Positions 45,304 through 53,764 of a stretch of DNA of 64,000 nt are shown in pieces. The translations under genes were made by a program, and so were the position numbers. The stretch's first letter is position 1. Each line of letters starts with the position of its first letter. The notes beneath the pieces were generated by a model. That model was not told where the DNA came from. It searched no databases and saw only the letters and a list, made by a program, of their open reading frames with translations. Source of the DNA: Mycobacteroides chelonae (GTDB lineage: Bacteria; Actinomycetota; Actinomycetes; Mycobacteriales; Mycobacteriaceae); contig JACHLF010000008.1 of NCBI GenBank assembly GCA_014204435.1, forward strand, positions 1 through 64,000. The letters run 5' to 3'.

Positions 45304-46958
45304 CGCCTCACACTGCATTTTGCTAGACGTTCAGTGGTGGCTCTCCTGCGCAGCTTCCCCGAGGACGTCTTCGGGATCCAACCGGCGGGGACTACGTGGA
45401 CGTCGCGCGGGCTCACCCCCAGGGTGCGGTAGACACGATCGGCCACCTCGGCACGGATGCGCGCGCTCTCGGCGGTGTTCGCGTGTAGTGCCGATTCGGC
45501 CACCATCGCAAATCCCTCACTGGCGGCCGCCGTGGACAGACGCACCGCGGCGATGCCGCCGGAACGAACACCGGTCACCCCGACGACCGACCGCTCGATG
45601 TCCTCGGGATGCACGTTGCGCCCCGAGATGATCAGGATATCCTTCTTACGCCCACAGATCACCGGCTGACCGTCCTGCGTCAGGTAGCCGATATCACCCG
45701 TGGACAACCAGCCCTGCGCGTCCAGCATCGGCTCGAATCCTGATGCCGTGCGGTACCCGGCGGTGACATTGTCCCCGCGAATCTCCAGCTCGCCTATCGC
45801 GTCCGCGGGTAACACCTGGCGGTCGTCGGTGACCACCCGCACCTCGCATCCGGGCAGCGGAAGCCCCAGTGGCACACGCGCACTGGTCTCCGCACCCTCT
45901 GCTGCGACCAGATCGGGATGCGGCGGGCACACCCGGAACCCCTCACCGCGCCGCACGAACGAGACCGCCAGCGTGGCCTCGGCCATACCGTAGGCGGGGA
46001 CGATGGCCTCAGCCCGCATACCGAAGCGCGCGCCCTGCGCCGCGAACCGTTCGAGGGTCGCGACGTCGATCGCCTCGGCACCGCTGAGCGCGAACTGCAA
46101 CGAGGACAAGTCATATGCACCATCGGGTGCCTTGCTCAGGCGACGGGCCAGCAGTGAGTACGCAAAGTTGGGACCCGCCGTCATGCTGCCGCGATAGGTA
46201 CTGATGAGCCTCGCCCACAACAGCGGATCACCGAGGAAGTCCATCGGCGTCACGCTGACCGTGTTCATTCCCCGGCACATCGGAACGATCAAATAGCCCA
46301 TCATGCCCATGTCGTGGAACAGCGGCAGCCAACTCACCACCACATCCGTTTCGGGGTCCGCGCCGGACGCGCTCACCATGGCCCGCAGGTTGGCCTCGAT
46401 ATTGCGGTAGCTGATACTGACGGCCTTTGGCGTACCGGTGGAGCCGGAGGTCAACTGCAGGAAGGCGATAGCGTCCTGGTCGGTCTCCACGACCTCGCCG
46501 GGCGGCCCGGTCAACAGGGCGGGCAACTCCACGACGCGCGCGGCAACGGACCCGAACTGGCCGACGGCGGCCATGAACGGGTCGCCCACCACAACCGTCG
46601 AGGAACCGACCGCGGCCAGTGCCCGGCCGGTGTCCTCGACCCACACGCGCATATCGGACCGGTGGGTCGGCTGATGCAGCATGGTCACCGAGGCGCCAGA
46701 GAGCCAAATGCCCTGCACCAGTGGAGCGATCTCGCCAGGGGCACCGGCCAGTACCGCGACCGCGTCACCGGGGCGTACCCCCGCGGCCTGTAGGGCACCC
46801 GCGATGCGCAACCCCGTCAGGTGCACATCCGCCCATGGCACCGTGCGCAACTCGTCCAGCAGTGACGTCCCGTCGGGGCCGATTGGTGCCGAGGTGAGGC
46901 CGCGGTGGGTGATGCCGGCGCCGGCCCGCAACCGCTCGATCACCGGATTAGTCGTCAC
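45300..46958 (-). CDS. Fatty acyl-AMP ligase (FAAL-type FadD)
   Basis: A 552-residue adenylate-forming enzyme. QLTSGSTGTPKAV binds ATP phosphates, GPNFAYSLLARR is typical of FAAL rather than FACL enzymes, and the C-terminal part has ISGRNVHPEDIE and PKTSSGKLRR with the adenylation lysine. FAALs activate a fatty acid as acyl-AMP and load it on a carrier protein instead of CoA. The carrier gene lies immediately before it, coupled by a GTGA overlap that fixes the GTG start at 46958. This pairing strongly implies acyl-ACP formation. Confidence 0.9.
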   Translation of the reverse strand: MTTNPVIERLRAGAGITHRGLTSAPIGPDGTSLLDELRTVPWADVHLTGLRIAGALQAAGVRPGDAVAVLAGAPGEIAPLVQGIWLSGASVTMLHQPTHRSDMRVWVEDTGRALAAVGSSTVVVGDPFMAAVGQFGSVAARVVELPALLTGPPGEVVETDQDAIAFLQLTSGSTGTPKAVSISYRNIEANLRAMVSASGADPETDVVVSWLPLFHDMGMMGYLIVPMCRGMNTVSVTPMDFLGDPLLWARLISTYRGSMTAGPNFAYSLLARRLSKAPDGAYDLSSLQFALSGAEAIDVATLERFAAQGARFGMRAEAIVPAYGMAEATLAVSFVRRGEGFRVCPPHPDLVAAEGAETSARVPLGLPLPGCEVRVVTDDRQVLPADAIGELEIRGDNVTAGYRTASGFEPMLDAQGWLSTGDIGYLTQDGQPVICGRKKDILIISGRNVHPEDIERSVVGVTGVRSGGIAAVRLSTAAASEGFAMVAESALHANTAESARIRAEVADRVYRTLGVSPRDVHVVPAGWIPKTSSGKLRRRATTERLAKCSVRR

Positions 46959-47230
46959 AGTCGACTCTCCACGAGCTCGATCAGCGCGCCGAGAGTCTTG
47001 CATTCGAAGACGTCGTCCTTGGTCAGCTGAATGCCGAAGCGGCCCTTGATCTCCGAGACTCCCAGGGCGAATGACAGCGAGTCGAACCCGAGATCGCCCA
47101 CCAGTTCGGAGAAGTCGTTGACGTCCGCGGTGGGTAGCTCAAGCTCCTCGGCGATGAATTCGATGAGGAACTCACGGACCTGTGATGAGTCGCTTGCGCG
47201 AAGAACATCGTGTTGTGACGGGGTTTCCAT
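46955..47230 (-). CDS. Stand-alone acyl carrier protein
   Basis: A 91-residue carrier with the phosphopantetheine site DLGFDSLSF (Ser51). It would accept the acyl group from the coupled FAAL and hand it to an acyltransferase. The ATG at 47230 is 17 bases after the ABC permease stop, one of the few non-overlapping junctions in the operon. Codons about 9-16 coincide with a copy (47184-47204, opposite strand) of the dispersed repeat also found near tldD/tldE, so the N-terminal extension before the carrier fold may be repeat-derived. Confidence 0.9.
   Translation of the reverse strand: METPSQHDVLRASDSSQVREFLIEFIAEELELPTADVNDFSELVGDLGFDSLSFALGVSEIKGRFGIQLTKDDVFECKTLGALIELVESRL
47184..47204 (+). 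repeat. Third copy of the short repeat seen at tldD/tldE
   Basis: Twenty-one bases starting GATGAGTCGCTTGCG are identical to the complement of 6293-6313 and nearly identical to the complement of 7873-7893. Here the repeat lies inside the 5' part of the ACP gene, in the antisense direction. Confidence 0.6.
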
Positions 47231-47247
47231 ATTTTTCTCTATGCCTT

Positions 47248-48018
47248 CTATTTGCCGATTTTGCGGCGGATCACCAGATGGATGGGGATGTGCAGCAACG
47301 CGAACATGCCGATGGCAACCAGAGTGCCCTTGACCACCAGCATGGCGTCGAATTCGCCATACATGATCGTGGAGGCGGCGGACACGATGTGGGAGAAGGG
47401 ATTCGCGTTGATGCTGATCCTGAGCCAATCGGACAGGAACACCGACGGCATGAGTGCCTGGCTGACGAACAGCACCGGTAGGGCCAGTGGCAGCATCGCC
47501 ACGGGCGCCTGCGGATTGAGGGTGCGCAACGCCACGAGGTAGAACAGGGAGCTGTACGCCGCCGACCACAGGAACATGACCAGAACCAGGAAGAACCCTG
47601 TCAGCAGCCCCGCCCGCAGCGGGGCGTCGAGGAAGGCCAACAGTCCGATGACGATGACCGCCGCGGGGAGGATGCGGAACATCTCGAAGCCGATCTTGGC
47701 CGCCATGATCTGTCCGGTGGACACGCCGTAGAGACGCAGCCGGTCGGTGAACCCCGATCGGATCTCGTCGATGAGTGTGCCTGCGCCGTAACCCGCGCCG
47801 AGCATGGGAATGAGCATGATGAGCCCCGGCGCGATGTACGCGGTGTAGGAGGACAGCGGGAACCCGGGTAGGTCGGCGACCCGCTGGAACATCGACCGCA
47901 CGAAGATCACCAGGACGACCGGAAAGACGATCGGGAAGATGAACCCGAAGACTGGCTGTCGCAGACCCACGACGACGTAACGGCGAAACAGCCGCGCGGT
48001 GTTGGACAAGGCGTTCAC
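47248..48018 (-). CDS. ABC-2-type exporter permease (DrrB-like)
   Basis: A 256-residue permease with six hydrophobic segments and an ABC-2 pattern like daunorubicin-resistance DrrB proteins, which in mycobacteria move lipids such as PDIM. GTG 48018 overlaps the ATPase stop (GTGA). With the ATPase it forms a complete exporter, plausibly for the product of the surrounding biosynthetic genes. Confidence 0.9.
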   Translation of the reverse strand: MNALSNTARLFRRYVVVGLRQPVFGFIFPIVFPVVLVIFVRSMFQRVADLPGFPLSSYTAYIAPGLIMLIPMLGAGYGAGTLIDEIRSGFTDRLRLYGVSTGQIMAAKIGFEMFRILPAAVIVIGLLAFLDAPLRAGLLTGFFLVLVMFLWSAAYSSLFYLVALRTLNPQAPVAMLPLALPVLFVSQALMPSVFLSDWLRISINANPFSHIVSAASTIMYGEFDAMLVVKGTLVAIGMFALLHIPIHLVIRRKIGK

Positions 48019-48953
48019 TGCGTCACCTCCAGGAATGCGTCGCGCAACGAGGTGGATCGCACTTCGATGCTGGCCGCACCCAACCCGACGCGCCCGAGCT
48101 GGGCACTGAGCGCCTCCAGGTCGGTAGCGGACGCGGAATCCAATGTCCCGGACAAGGTCCCGGTATCACCGCGTTGCAGGGTGTAGCCCGCGGCCACCAG
48201 TTCTTTGGCCGTATCCTCGGAGACGCCGCCGTAGGCCGAGATCTCGACGGCGTAACCGTGGCTGCGGGTGAACTCCTGGGTGGAGCCCGACGCCACGAGC
48301 TGTCCGCTCTTGACGATGCCCACCTCGTCGGCGAGTGACACCGCCTCGTCCATATCGTGCGTGGTCAGCACGACGGTCCGCCCTTCGGAGCGCAGCAGCC
48401 GGATAGCATTCCACACCTCCTGTTTGCCTTCGATATCCAGCCCGCTGGAGGGCTCGTCGAGAAAGAGCATCTGCGGGTTGTGCGCGACCGCTAGCGCGAC
48501 GTCCACGCGGCGGCGCATGCCGCCCGACAGCGCGCCCACCTTGCGATTCACATAGCTACTCAGGCCGAACTGCTCGATGAGCTCTTCCTCACGCGCCTTG
48601 CGCCGCGCCTTGGGCCAGCCGGCGATGGCCAGACTCATGCGGATTTGCTCGACCGGTGACATCCACAGATCCAGTGCCACCTCTTGCAGGGCCACACCGA
48701 TGAGGGGACGCAGCTCCTTGGTCTTGTCCACGGGAATGCCGAGCACCTCGAGCTCTCCACTGGTAGGGGCGAGCAGGGTGGTGGCCATGCGAATGGTGGT
48801 GGTCTTGCCCGCCCCGTTCCTGCCCAGCACGCAGTAGACGACACCTTGCGGAATCGTCAGGTTCAAGCCGTCCACCGCCCGGGCCTCCGATCCCGGGTAG
48901 GCCTTGACCAGATCGGTCGCGACCAGCGCCGGAGTCTGTGTTTGCGTTGTCAT
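48015..48953 (-). CDS. ABC exporter ATPase (DrrA-like)
   Basis: A 312-residue ATPase: Walker A GRNGAGKTTTI, Q-loop QEVALD, signature LSGGMRRR, Walker B MLFLDEPSSGLD, switch TTHDMDEA, then the C-terminal regulatory part typical of DrrA. ATG 48953 is preceded by an in-frame TTG at 48956; the lipoprotein stop is at 48957. It energises the downstream permease. Confidence 0.92.
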   Translation of the reverse strand: MTTQTQTPALVATDLVKAYPGSEARAVDGLNLTIPQGVVYCVLGRNGAGKTTTIRMATTLLAPTSGELEVLGIPVDKTKELRPLIGVALQEVALDLWMSPVEQIRMSLAIAGWPKARRKAREEELIEQFGLSSYVNRKVGALSGGMRRRVDVALAVAHNPQMLFLDEPSSGLDIEGKQEVWNAIRLLRSEGRTVVLTTHDMDEAVSLADEVGIVKSGQLVASGSTQEFTRSHGYAVEISAYGGVSEDTAKELVAAGYTLQRGDTGTLSGTLDSASATDLEALSAQLGRVGLGAASIEVRSTSLRDAFLEVTQ

Positions 48954-48956
48954 CAA

Positions 48957-49700
48957 TCAGTCCGTCACTTTCGGGAGGACGTGGCGCTGCAGCTTCTGGG
49001 TGAGACTGATGCCCTGCGCCGTCATGGTCACGTCGATCGATGTGGACAGGGGGAAGCTGCCGTCCTTGGGGACCTCGTTGACCTGGTGTATCTGACCGCT
49101 GCTGGAGCCGGTGATGGTCAGGTCCGTTACGGTGCGGATCAGTTCGACGGGTTTGTCGCGCCACGTCGCCTTGCGTCTGCCGTCGGCCCTCACGTGCCCG
49201 TGTGCCTTCGATCCCCCACCGCATGTTCCGGTGAGCTCACGCTCACCGTCGATATCCGCCAAGGCAATTCCGCCGTCCACCGCGCATTGCAGGGTCACCC
49301 GCGAGTCCAGCGGATTGACGATGGTGATGGCATCGAGCGTGCTGGGCTTGCCGTCTCCCCCGGAGACGATCCCCGTCTCGTAGGGGAATCGGTCTCCCTG
49401 GTAGTACTGCTCGATCTTCAGCTCACCGCGTCGCGGTCCCGGCCCGACGGTCATGACACCCGCACCCGGCAAGGAGGTGGTCTGGCCCAGATACGTCACC
49501 GAGCCGGACACTTCCAGTGCGTAATCGCCAAAGGGCGACTTTCCTTGCGGCTCTGCCGCCGAATCTGCCTGCGGCACCGGGTACTTCAACAACTGGAAGG
49601 CGTGCCCGACGGGTTTCCCGGCTTCCTCGTTCACCGGCGCGCACGCGGAGGTCGCCGTCACCGCCAGCACCGCGAGGGCGCCTACGCCGAGACGTCTCAT
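48957..49700 (-). CDS. Lipoprotein of unknown family
   Basis: A 247-residue protein with a signal peptide ending in a lipobox-like TSAC (Cys20), then a beta-rich domain with three further cysteines and no known motif. The ATG overlaps the SRPBCC stop. Placed between biosynthetic genes and the ABC exporter, it may capture or pass on the exported product outside the membrane; this is inference from position. Confidence 0.75.
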   Translation of the reverse strand: MRRLGVGALAVLAVTATSACAPVNEEAGKPVGHAFQLLKYPVPQADSAAEPQGKSPFGDYALEVSGSVTYLGQTTSLPGAGVMTVGPGPRRGELKIEQYYQGDRFPYETGIVSGGDGKPSTLDAITIVNPLDSRVTLQCAVDGGIALADIDGERELTGTCGGGSKAHGHVRADGRRKATWRDKPVELIRTVTDLTITGSSSGQIHQVNEVPKDGSFPLSTSIDVTMTAQGISLTQKLQRHVLPKVTD

Positions 49701-50203
49701 CGCGGCTCTTCGGCGACGGCAAGGGTACGGCTGAGTCGCCGGTGCCGGTGCGTGAAGAAGGCGGCCAGGATCTTGCTCAGCAACCGACCCCAACCGGGGA
49801 TGAGACCCATCGGGGCCTGCGGGGCCAGGGTAACCTCGTCGGTCACGATCGTCTTGTCGCCCAGCGGTTCCAGAGTGCGGTGGTGCACCCACACCCGCAT
49901 ACCCGTCATGAGGGATTCCTCGCGGAACATCCGGCCGGGCTCCAGCCGCGCCACGGTGATGTCGTCGAACCCGAACGGGAGCACACCGAACAGCAGCAGG
50001 AAGCTCTTGCCGATGCGGGTGCCCGGGGTGACATCCGCGATGGACTTGCCACGGAATTGCTTGGGCATCGTCATCTTCATGTACGGGCCCATCTCGTCGT
50101 TGATGCCCTCTTGAGTGGTCACCCGCTCCCACACTTTGTCTACGGGACAGTTGATCTCGCTGACCTTGCGGAAGACGTGCTCTTCGGTGTGAATCGATCT
50201 CAT
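49697..50203 (-). CDS. SRPBCC (START-like) ligand-binding protein
   Basis: A 168-residue protein with the SRPBCC pattern: first strand, 'INCPVDKVWERVTT', and hydrophobic cavity-forming strands ending in a C-terminal helix. Such proteins bind lipids or polyketides or act as cyclases. ATG 50203 overlaps the upstream stop. It could carry the lipid intermediate in the cytoplasm. Confidence 0.75.
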   Translation of the reverse strand: MRSIHTEEHVFRKVSEINCPVDKVWERVTTQEGINDEMGPYMKMTMPKQFRGKSIADVTPGTRIGKSFLLLFGVLPFGFDDITVARLEPGRMFREESLMTGMRVWVHHRTLEPLGDKTIVTDEVTLAPQAPMGLIPGWGRLLSKILAAFFTHRHRRLSRTLAVAEEPR

Positions 50204-50910
50204 CTGACTCTTTCCTTCTTGGGGGACGAGGGGGTGGCCGTGGCGGCCAACAGCGAGCCGTTGTGCACGGCACCGGCGGCATCCGGAACGAATGACCCAC
50301 TGATGTCGACGACCGCGGGCACGCTGTCGGCCCCGATGTAGTGAGGCAGGATGTCGCCGATCTGGTGCAGCCTCTCCGGCAGCAGGTGCTGATACCACTC
50401 GAAGAGCGGCACCACCAACGCCACCGTGACGAAGTGGACGCCCTCGGTCGCCAGCGCGCCGAAGAACTCGTGCCATATCTGCTCAATCATCCCGACGCGG
50501 CGATGGCTCTTGCGCACTCCCTGGGTCGCCAGCTCGGCGATACGCGCCGGCGCAACACCGTCGAAGAACGAATCCCATTGCGGATAAAGATAATTGCGCG
50601 CGGCTCCGGTGCCGTGGCAGTAGTTTCGGGCGTCGCGCAGGGTACTGAAACTGCCGAGGCCCAGCTCGGGGTCGTGCCTCAGGGCTCGCAGTACGCCGAC
50701 GGGAGGCTCGGACGATTCCCCGGAGAAGCCCACGTAGATCTCCGACGAGCGCTCCCAGGGGCGGTAGTGCACCATCTCCCCTGCCGCGATATCGATGTCG
50801 TCGGCGAAGTCGTTCTCCAGACCGAAGATCGAGAACTCCACGTTCTTGGCCCAGGCGAACCGTGCGTCGGCGGCCGAGATGCGCTCCACACGTGCCAGCT
50901 GATCGCTCAT
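50200..50910 (-). CDS. GNAT-fold acyltransferase resembling AHL / N-acyl amino acid synthases
   Basis: A 236-residue protein. RYRPWE-like 'YRPWERSSEIYVGF' followed by VGVLRAL, and a later long helix-rich half, resembles autoinducer-synthase/FeeM-type acyltransferases, which move an acyl chain from acyl-ACP to an amine. Its place directly after the decarboxylase (ATGA overlap), in an operon with its own ACP and FAAL, fits N-acylation of the amine made by the PLP enzymes. The family match is by pattern only and is the weakest link in the pathway model. Confidence 0.6.
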   Translation of the reverse strand: MSDQLARVERISAADARFAWAKNVEFSIFGLENDFADDIDIAAGEMVHYRPWERSSEIYVGFSGESSEPPVGVLRALRHDPELGLGSFSTLRDARNYCHGTGAARNYLYPQWDSFFDGVAPARIAELATQGVRKSHRRVGMIEQIWHEFFGALATEGVHFVTVALVVPLFEWYQHLLPERLHQIGDILPHYIGADSVPAVVDISGSFVPDAAGAVHNGSLLAATATPSSPKKERVR

Positions 50911-52412
50911 ACGGCACTGACCTGCGGGGTGCGCGCACGCCAGATCCTGTTGCCATGGGTAGCGATCTCGGAGACCATCGCGGCCGCCACAGACGCGGTG
51001 ACCAAGGGATTGACGAAGGTGAGTTTGATCGCCTGACCCCCAGCGGCGCGGGAACGCCCCACGATCGCGCGGCCGCTGTGAGCGAGCTCTGCCCGAACCG
51101 TTTCGTTGATCACGTCGCGCGCCTCGGGCGCGGCGTCCGGCTGCCGCCAGCGCAACACCACGGTGTTGGTACACGCCGGCGCCGCCAATTCCAGGTCCGG
51201 ATGTTCGTCCGCCACTGCCGCCGCGGCCGAGGCCGCCGCACAGGTGGCATCGATCATCGCCGCGACATGCCGCTGCCCCACCGCCCGCAAGGTGACCAGC
51301 ACCTTGAGCGCGTCGAAGCGGCGGGTGGTCTGCAGGGATTTGCCCACCAGATTGAGCACGTCCTGCGCCGAATCGCTAACCGGGTTGAGGTAATCCGCGT
51401 GCGCGGCAAGCACTTCGAAGCTCTCCCTGTTACGCACCAAGAGCGCACTGCAACTGATCGCCTGGAACAGCAGCTTGTGGAAATCGATGGCGACCGAGTC
51501 GGCCTGCTCAATACCGCGCAGCAGGCCCCTGTGCTGCTCACTGAAGATCAGGCAGCCACCCGCGCAGGCGTCCACGTGGACCCAGATGCCCCGCGCCCGG
51601 GCCAGCTCGGTGGACTCTTCCAGCGGGTCGATGGCCCCGAAATCGGTTGTTCCGGCTGTGAGTACGACGGCGAAGATCGGCGTTTCCGCGCGGTCCGCGG
51701 CGTCCAGGATCTCCGGAAGCGCCTCGGACCGCAGCCGCCCGGCATCGTCGGTGGGCACCTCGACGACGGCGGCCGTACCGAGACCGAGCACCCGAAGAGC
51801 CTGCTGCACCGAGAAATGTGTCTGCCTAGTGCACAGCACCCGCCATGAACCGGCCTCCGGCGGCAGTCCCTGGGTCGCGATATCCCATCCTGATCTGCGG
51901 GCGAAAAGATCGCGGGCCAACAGCAGCGCCTGCAGATTAGACTGGGTACCGCCGCTGGTGAAAGTACCGTCGGCAGTCAGCCCGTATCCCATTTTGGCAC
52001 AAAGGTATTCGATGACCTGCTGTTCGATGGCGGTAGCCGCAGGAGCCTGGTCAAAGGAATCCATCGACTGGTTGAACGCGCTGATCAGCACCTCTGCGGC
52101 CAGCGACGGCAACGCGGGTGGGCAATGCAGATGCGCCAGGTAGGCGGGATGAGTTACCACGACCGACTTCTCGGCGAGCAATCCCGCTGCTTCGTCCAAC
52201 GCCCGGCTCAGTCCCACCCCGTCGGGGTCGTCGAGATCCAGCCGCATGGCCTCGCGTTTCAGCGCGGCGTAACCGTCGACCAGTCCGGGCACGGTGGCAC
52301 CGCCCAGCGCGGCGCCGGCCCGGTCGGCCGCCAGTGCGATGGCCTCGCGGTACGTGTTTTCGCTGTCTCCCGTGAGAAAGGTACTCACGAAGGGACTCTG
52401 GTCCGCCGTCAT
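50907..52412 (-). CDS. Group II PLP-dependent decarboxylase (diaminobutyrate decarboxylase-like)
   Basis: A 501-residue enzyme. SGGTQSNLQAL binds PLP phosphate, H199 stacks on the ring, D281 (HVDACAGG) holds the pyridine nitrogen and K313 (DFHKLLFQ) forms the internal aldimine. It belongs with glutamate / 2,4-diaminobutyrate decarboxylases. The directly coupled class III aminotransferase suggests L-2,4-diaminobutyrate as substrate and 1,3-diaminopropane as product, as in the Rhb and Acinetobacter Dat-Ddc pairs; other amino acids cannot be excluded. Confidence 0.85.
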   Translation of the reverse strand: MTADQSPFVSTFLTGDSENTYREAIALAADRAGAALGGATVPGLVDGYAALKREAMRLDLDDPDGVGLSRALDEAAGLLAEKSVVVTHPAYLAHLHCPPALPSLAAEVLISAFNQSMDSFDQAPAATAIEQQVIEYLCAKMGYGLTADGTFTSGGTQSNLQALLLARDLFARRSGWDIATQGLPPEAGSWRVLCTRQTHFSVQQALRVLGLGTAAVVEVPTDDAGRLRSEALPEILDAADRAETPIFAVVLTAGTTDFGAIDPLEESTELARARGIWVHVDACAGGCLIFSEQHRGLLRGIEQADSVAIDFHKLLFQAISCSALLVRNRESFEVLAAHADYLNPVSDSAQDVLNLVGKSLQTTRRFDALKVLVTLRAVGQRHVAAMIDATCAAASAAAAVADEHPDLELAAPACTNTVVLRWRQPDAAPEARDVINETVRAELAHSGRAIVGRSRAAGGQAIKLTFVNPLVTASVAAAMVSEIATHGNRIWRARTPQVSAV

Positions 52413-53764
52413 CGTGACTCCGCGAGCTCGGATCCACTGGTTGACCGGGTGCGCTCCACCGCCGCGAGTGCGGCCTCGAAGGCGTTGAGCGCGGCGGAGA
52501 TGTCGGGTTCCTCGATGGTCAGCGGCGGCAGAAACCGCACCACGTTGCCGTACTGTCCACCGGTCTCGACGATGAGACCGTGCTGCAGGCAGGCCTGCTG
52601 AATCTGGGCCGCGAGTTCGGGGCCCGGCGCTTCAGCGTCGTCCGGCCATGGCTGGTCGCGGTCCACGATCTCCACGCCCAACATGAGGCCGACCCCGCGC
52701 ACGTCTCCGATTAGGTTCGAACCGGATGCGATGGCGTTCAGACCATCCCGGAAGACCTGGCCGTGAGCGGTCACCTGCCCGCGCAGACCGTTCTCCCGCG
52801 CGAAGCGGATCACGGCGCTCGCCGCAGCGAAGGCTATCGCGTTGCCACGGAAGGTGCCGGTGAACGCTCCGGGTTCCCACACGTCGAATTCCTTGCGCAC
52901 CACCAGAACCGCGATCGGAATACCCGAACCGAGCCCCTTGGAGATGACCATCATGTCGGGTTCGATGCCGCAGTGCTGAAACGCCCAGGCAGGGCCGGTG
53001 CGATACATACCCGCCTGCACCTCGTCGGCAATAAGTGGGACACCGAGTGTCGATGCCGTACGGCGCAGCGCCTGCCCCCACCGCGCCGGCGCTGGGATCA
53101 CCCCACCCTCTCCCAGCACGAACTCGGCGATCAACGATGCCGGGGCCGTCACTCCGCTGTGCGGGCGCGTGAGTGCGTCGGCCGCCGCGATCGCCAGTTC
53201 GACACCCTGCTCCCCGCCCACCCCGAAGGGACTGCGGTAATCCTGCGGATAGGGCAGAAAGCTTGCCTGCGGAGACAACACCACCGATTGCCGGCGCAGG
53301 CCGCCGCCGGAGCTTGTGGCCCGCGCAGCCCGCGTGCATCCGTGGAATCCACCTTGCACGCCAATGTGTTCACGGCCACCGGTGGCGATCTCAGCGAGCA
53401 TCAGGGCGGCCTCGACCGCGCTCGCCCCGCTGGGTGAGCACAAGTGGATGTTGGCATCGGCTGCCAGCCGCAGGGGCAGGATGGAGAGCAGCTCCTCGAC
53501 GAATCGATTCCGGGTGGGGGTGTGAAAGTCCAACGACAGCAGCGGCTCTCCCGAGGAAACGGTCTTGATGACCGCCTCGCTGACAACCGGGTGGTTCCAG
53601 CCCAACGACATGGCACCCGCGGCGGCCAGGCAGTCGACGTACCAGCGGCCGTCGTCGGCGCGCACGCGTGCGCCCCGCGCCTCGACCGGCCGTATGGGCA
53701 ATCGCCGAGAGTATGTCGCGGCCCCGGACTCTCGTGCCGTGGAAGTGAATTGACGCGTGGTCAT
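52409..53764 (-). CDS. Class III aminotransferase, diaminobutyrate--2-oxoglutarate type
   Basis: A 451-residue enzyme with the Dat/EctB-like start RARVRADDGRWYVDCLAAAGA..LGWNHP spacing, PLP site SPSGASAVEAAL, GGFHGCTRAA, DEVQAGMYRTG (D247) and K276 (ISKGLGSG). Dat enzymes convert aspartate semialdehyde to L-2,4-diaminobutyrate. ATG 53764 overlaps the desaturase stop and its TGA overlaps the decarboxylase ATG, the classic dat-ddc order. Confidence 0.85.
   Translation of the reverse strand: MTTRQFTSTARESGAATYSRRLPIRPVEARGARVRADDGRWYVDCLAAAGAMSLGWNHPVVSEAVIKTVSSGEPLLSLDFHTPTRNRFVEELLSILPLRLAADANIHLCSPSGASAVEAALMLAEIATGGREHIGVQGGFHGCTRAARATSSGGGLRRQSVVLSPQASFLPYPQDYRSPFGVGGEQGVELAIAAADALTRPHSGVTAPASLIAEFVLGEGGVIPAPARWGQALRRTASTLGVPLIADEVQAGMYRTGPAWAFQHCGIEPDMMVISKGLGSGIPIAVLVVRKEFDVWEPGAFTGTFRGNAIAFAAASAVIRFARENGLRGQVTAHGQVFRDGLNAIASGSNLIGDVRGVGLMLGVEIVDRDQPWPDDAEAPGPELAAQIQQACLQHGLIVETGGQYGNVVRFLPPLTIEEPDISAALNAFEAALAAVERTRSTSGSELAESR

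Noticed and set aside
50907..53764. Assignment to a hydroxamate siderophore pathway of rhizobactin/schizokinen type
   Set aside because: The Dat-Ddc pair fits, but no IucA/IucC-type synthetase and no flavin N-monooxygenase are encoded in the window.
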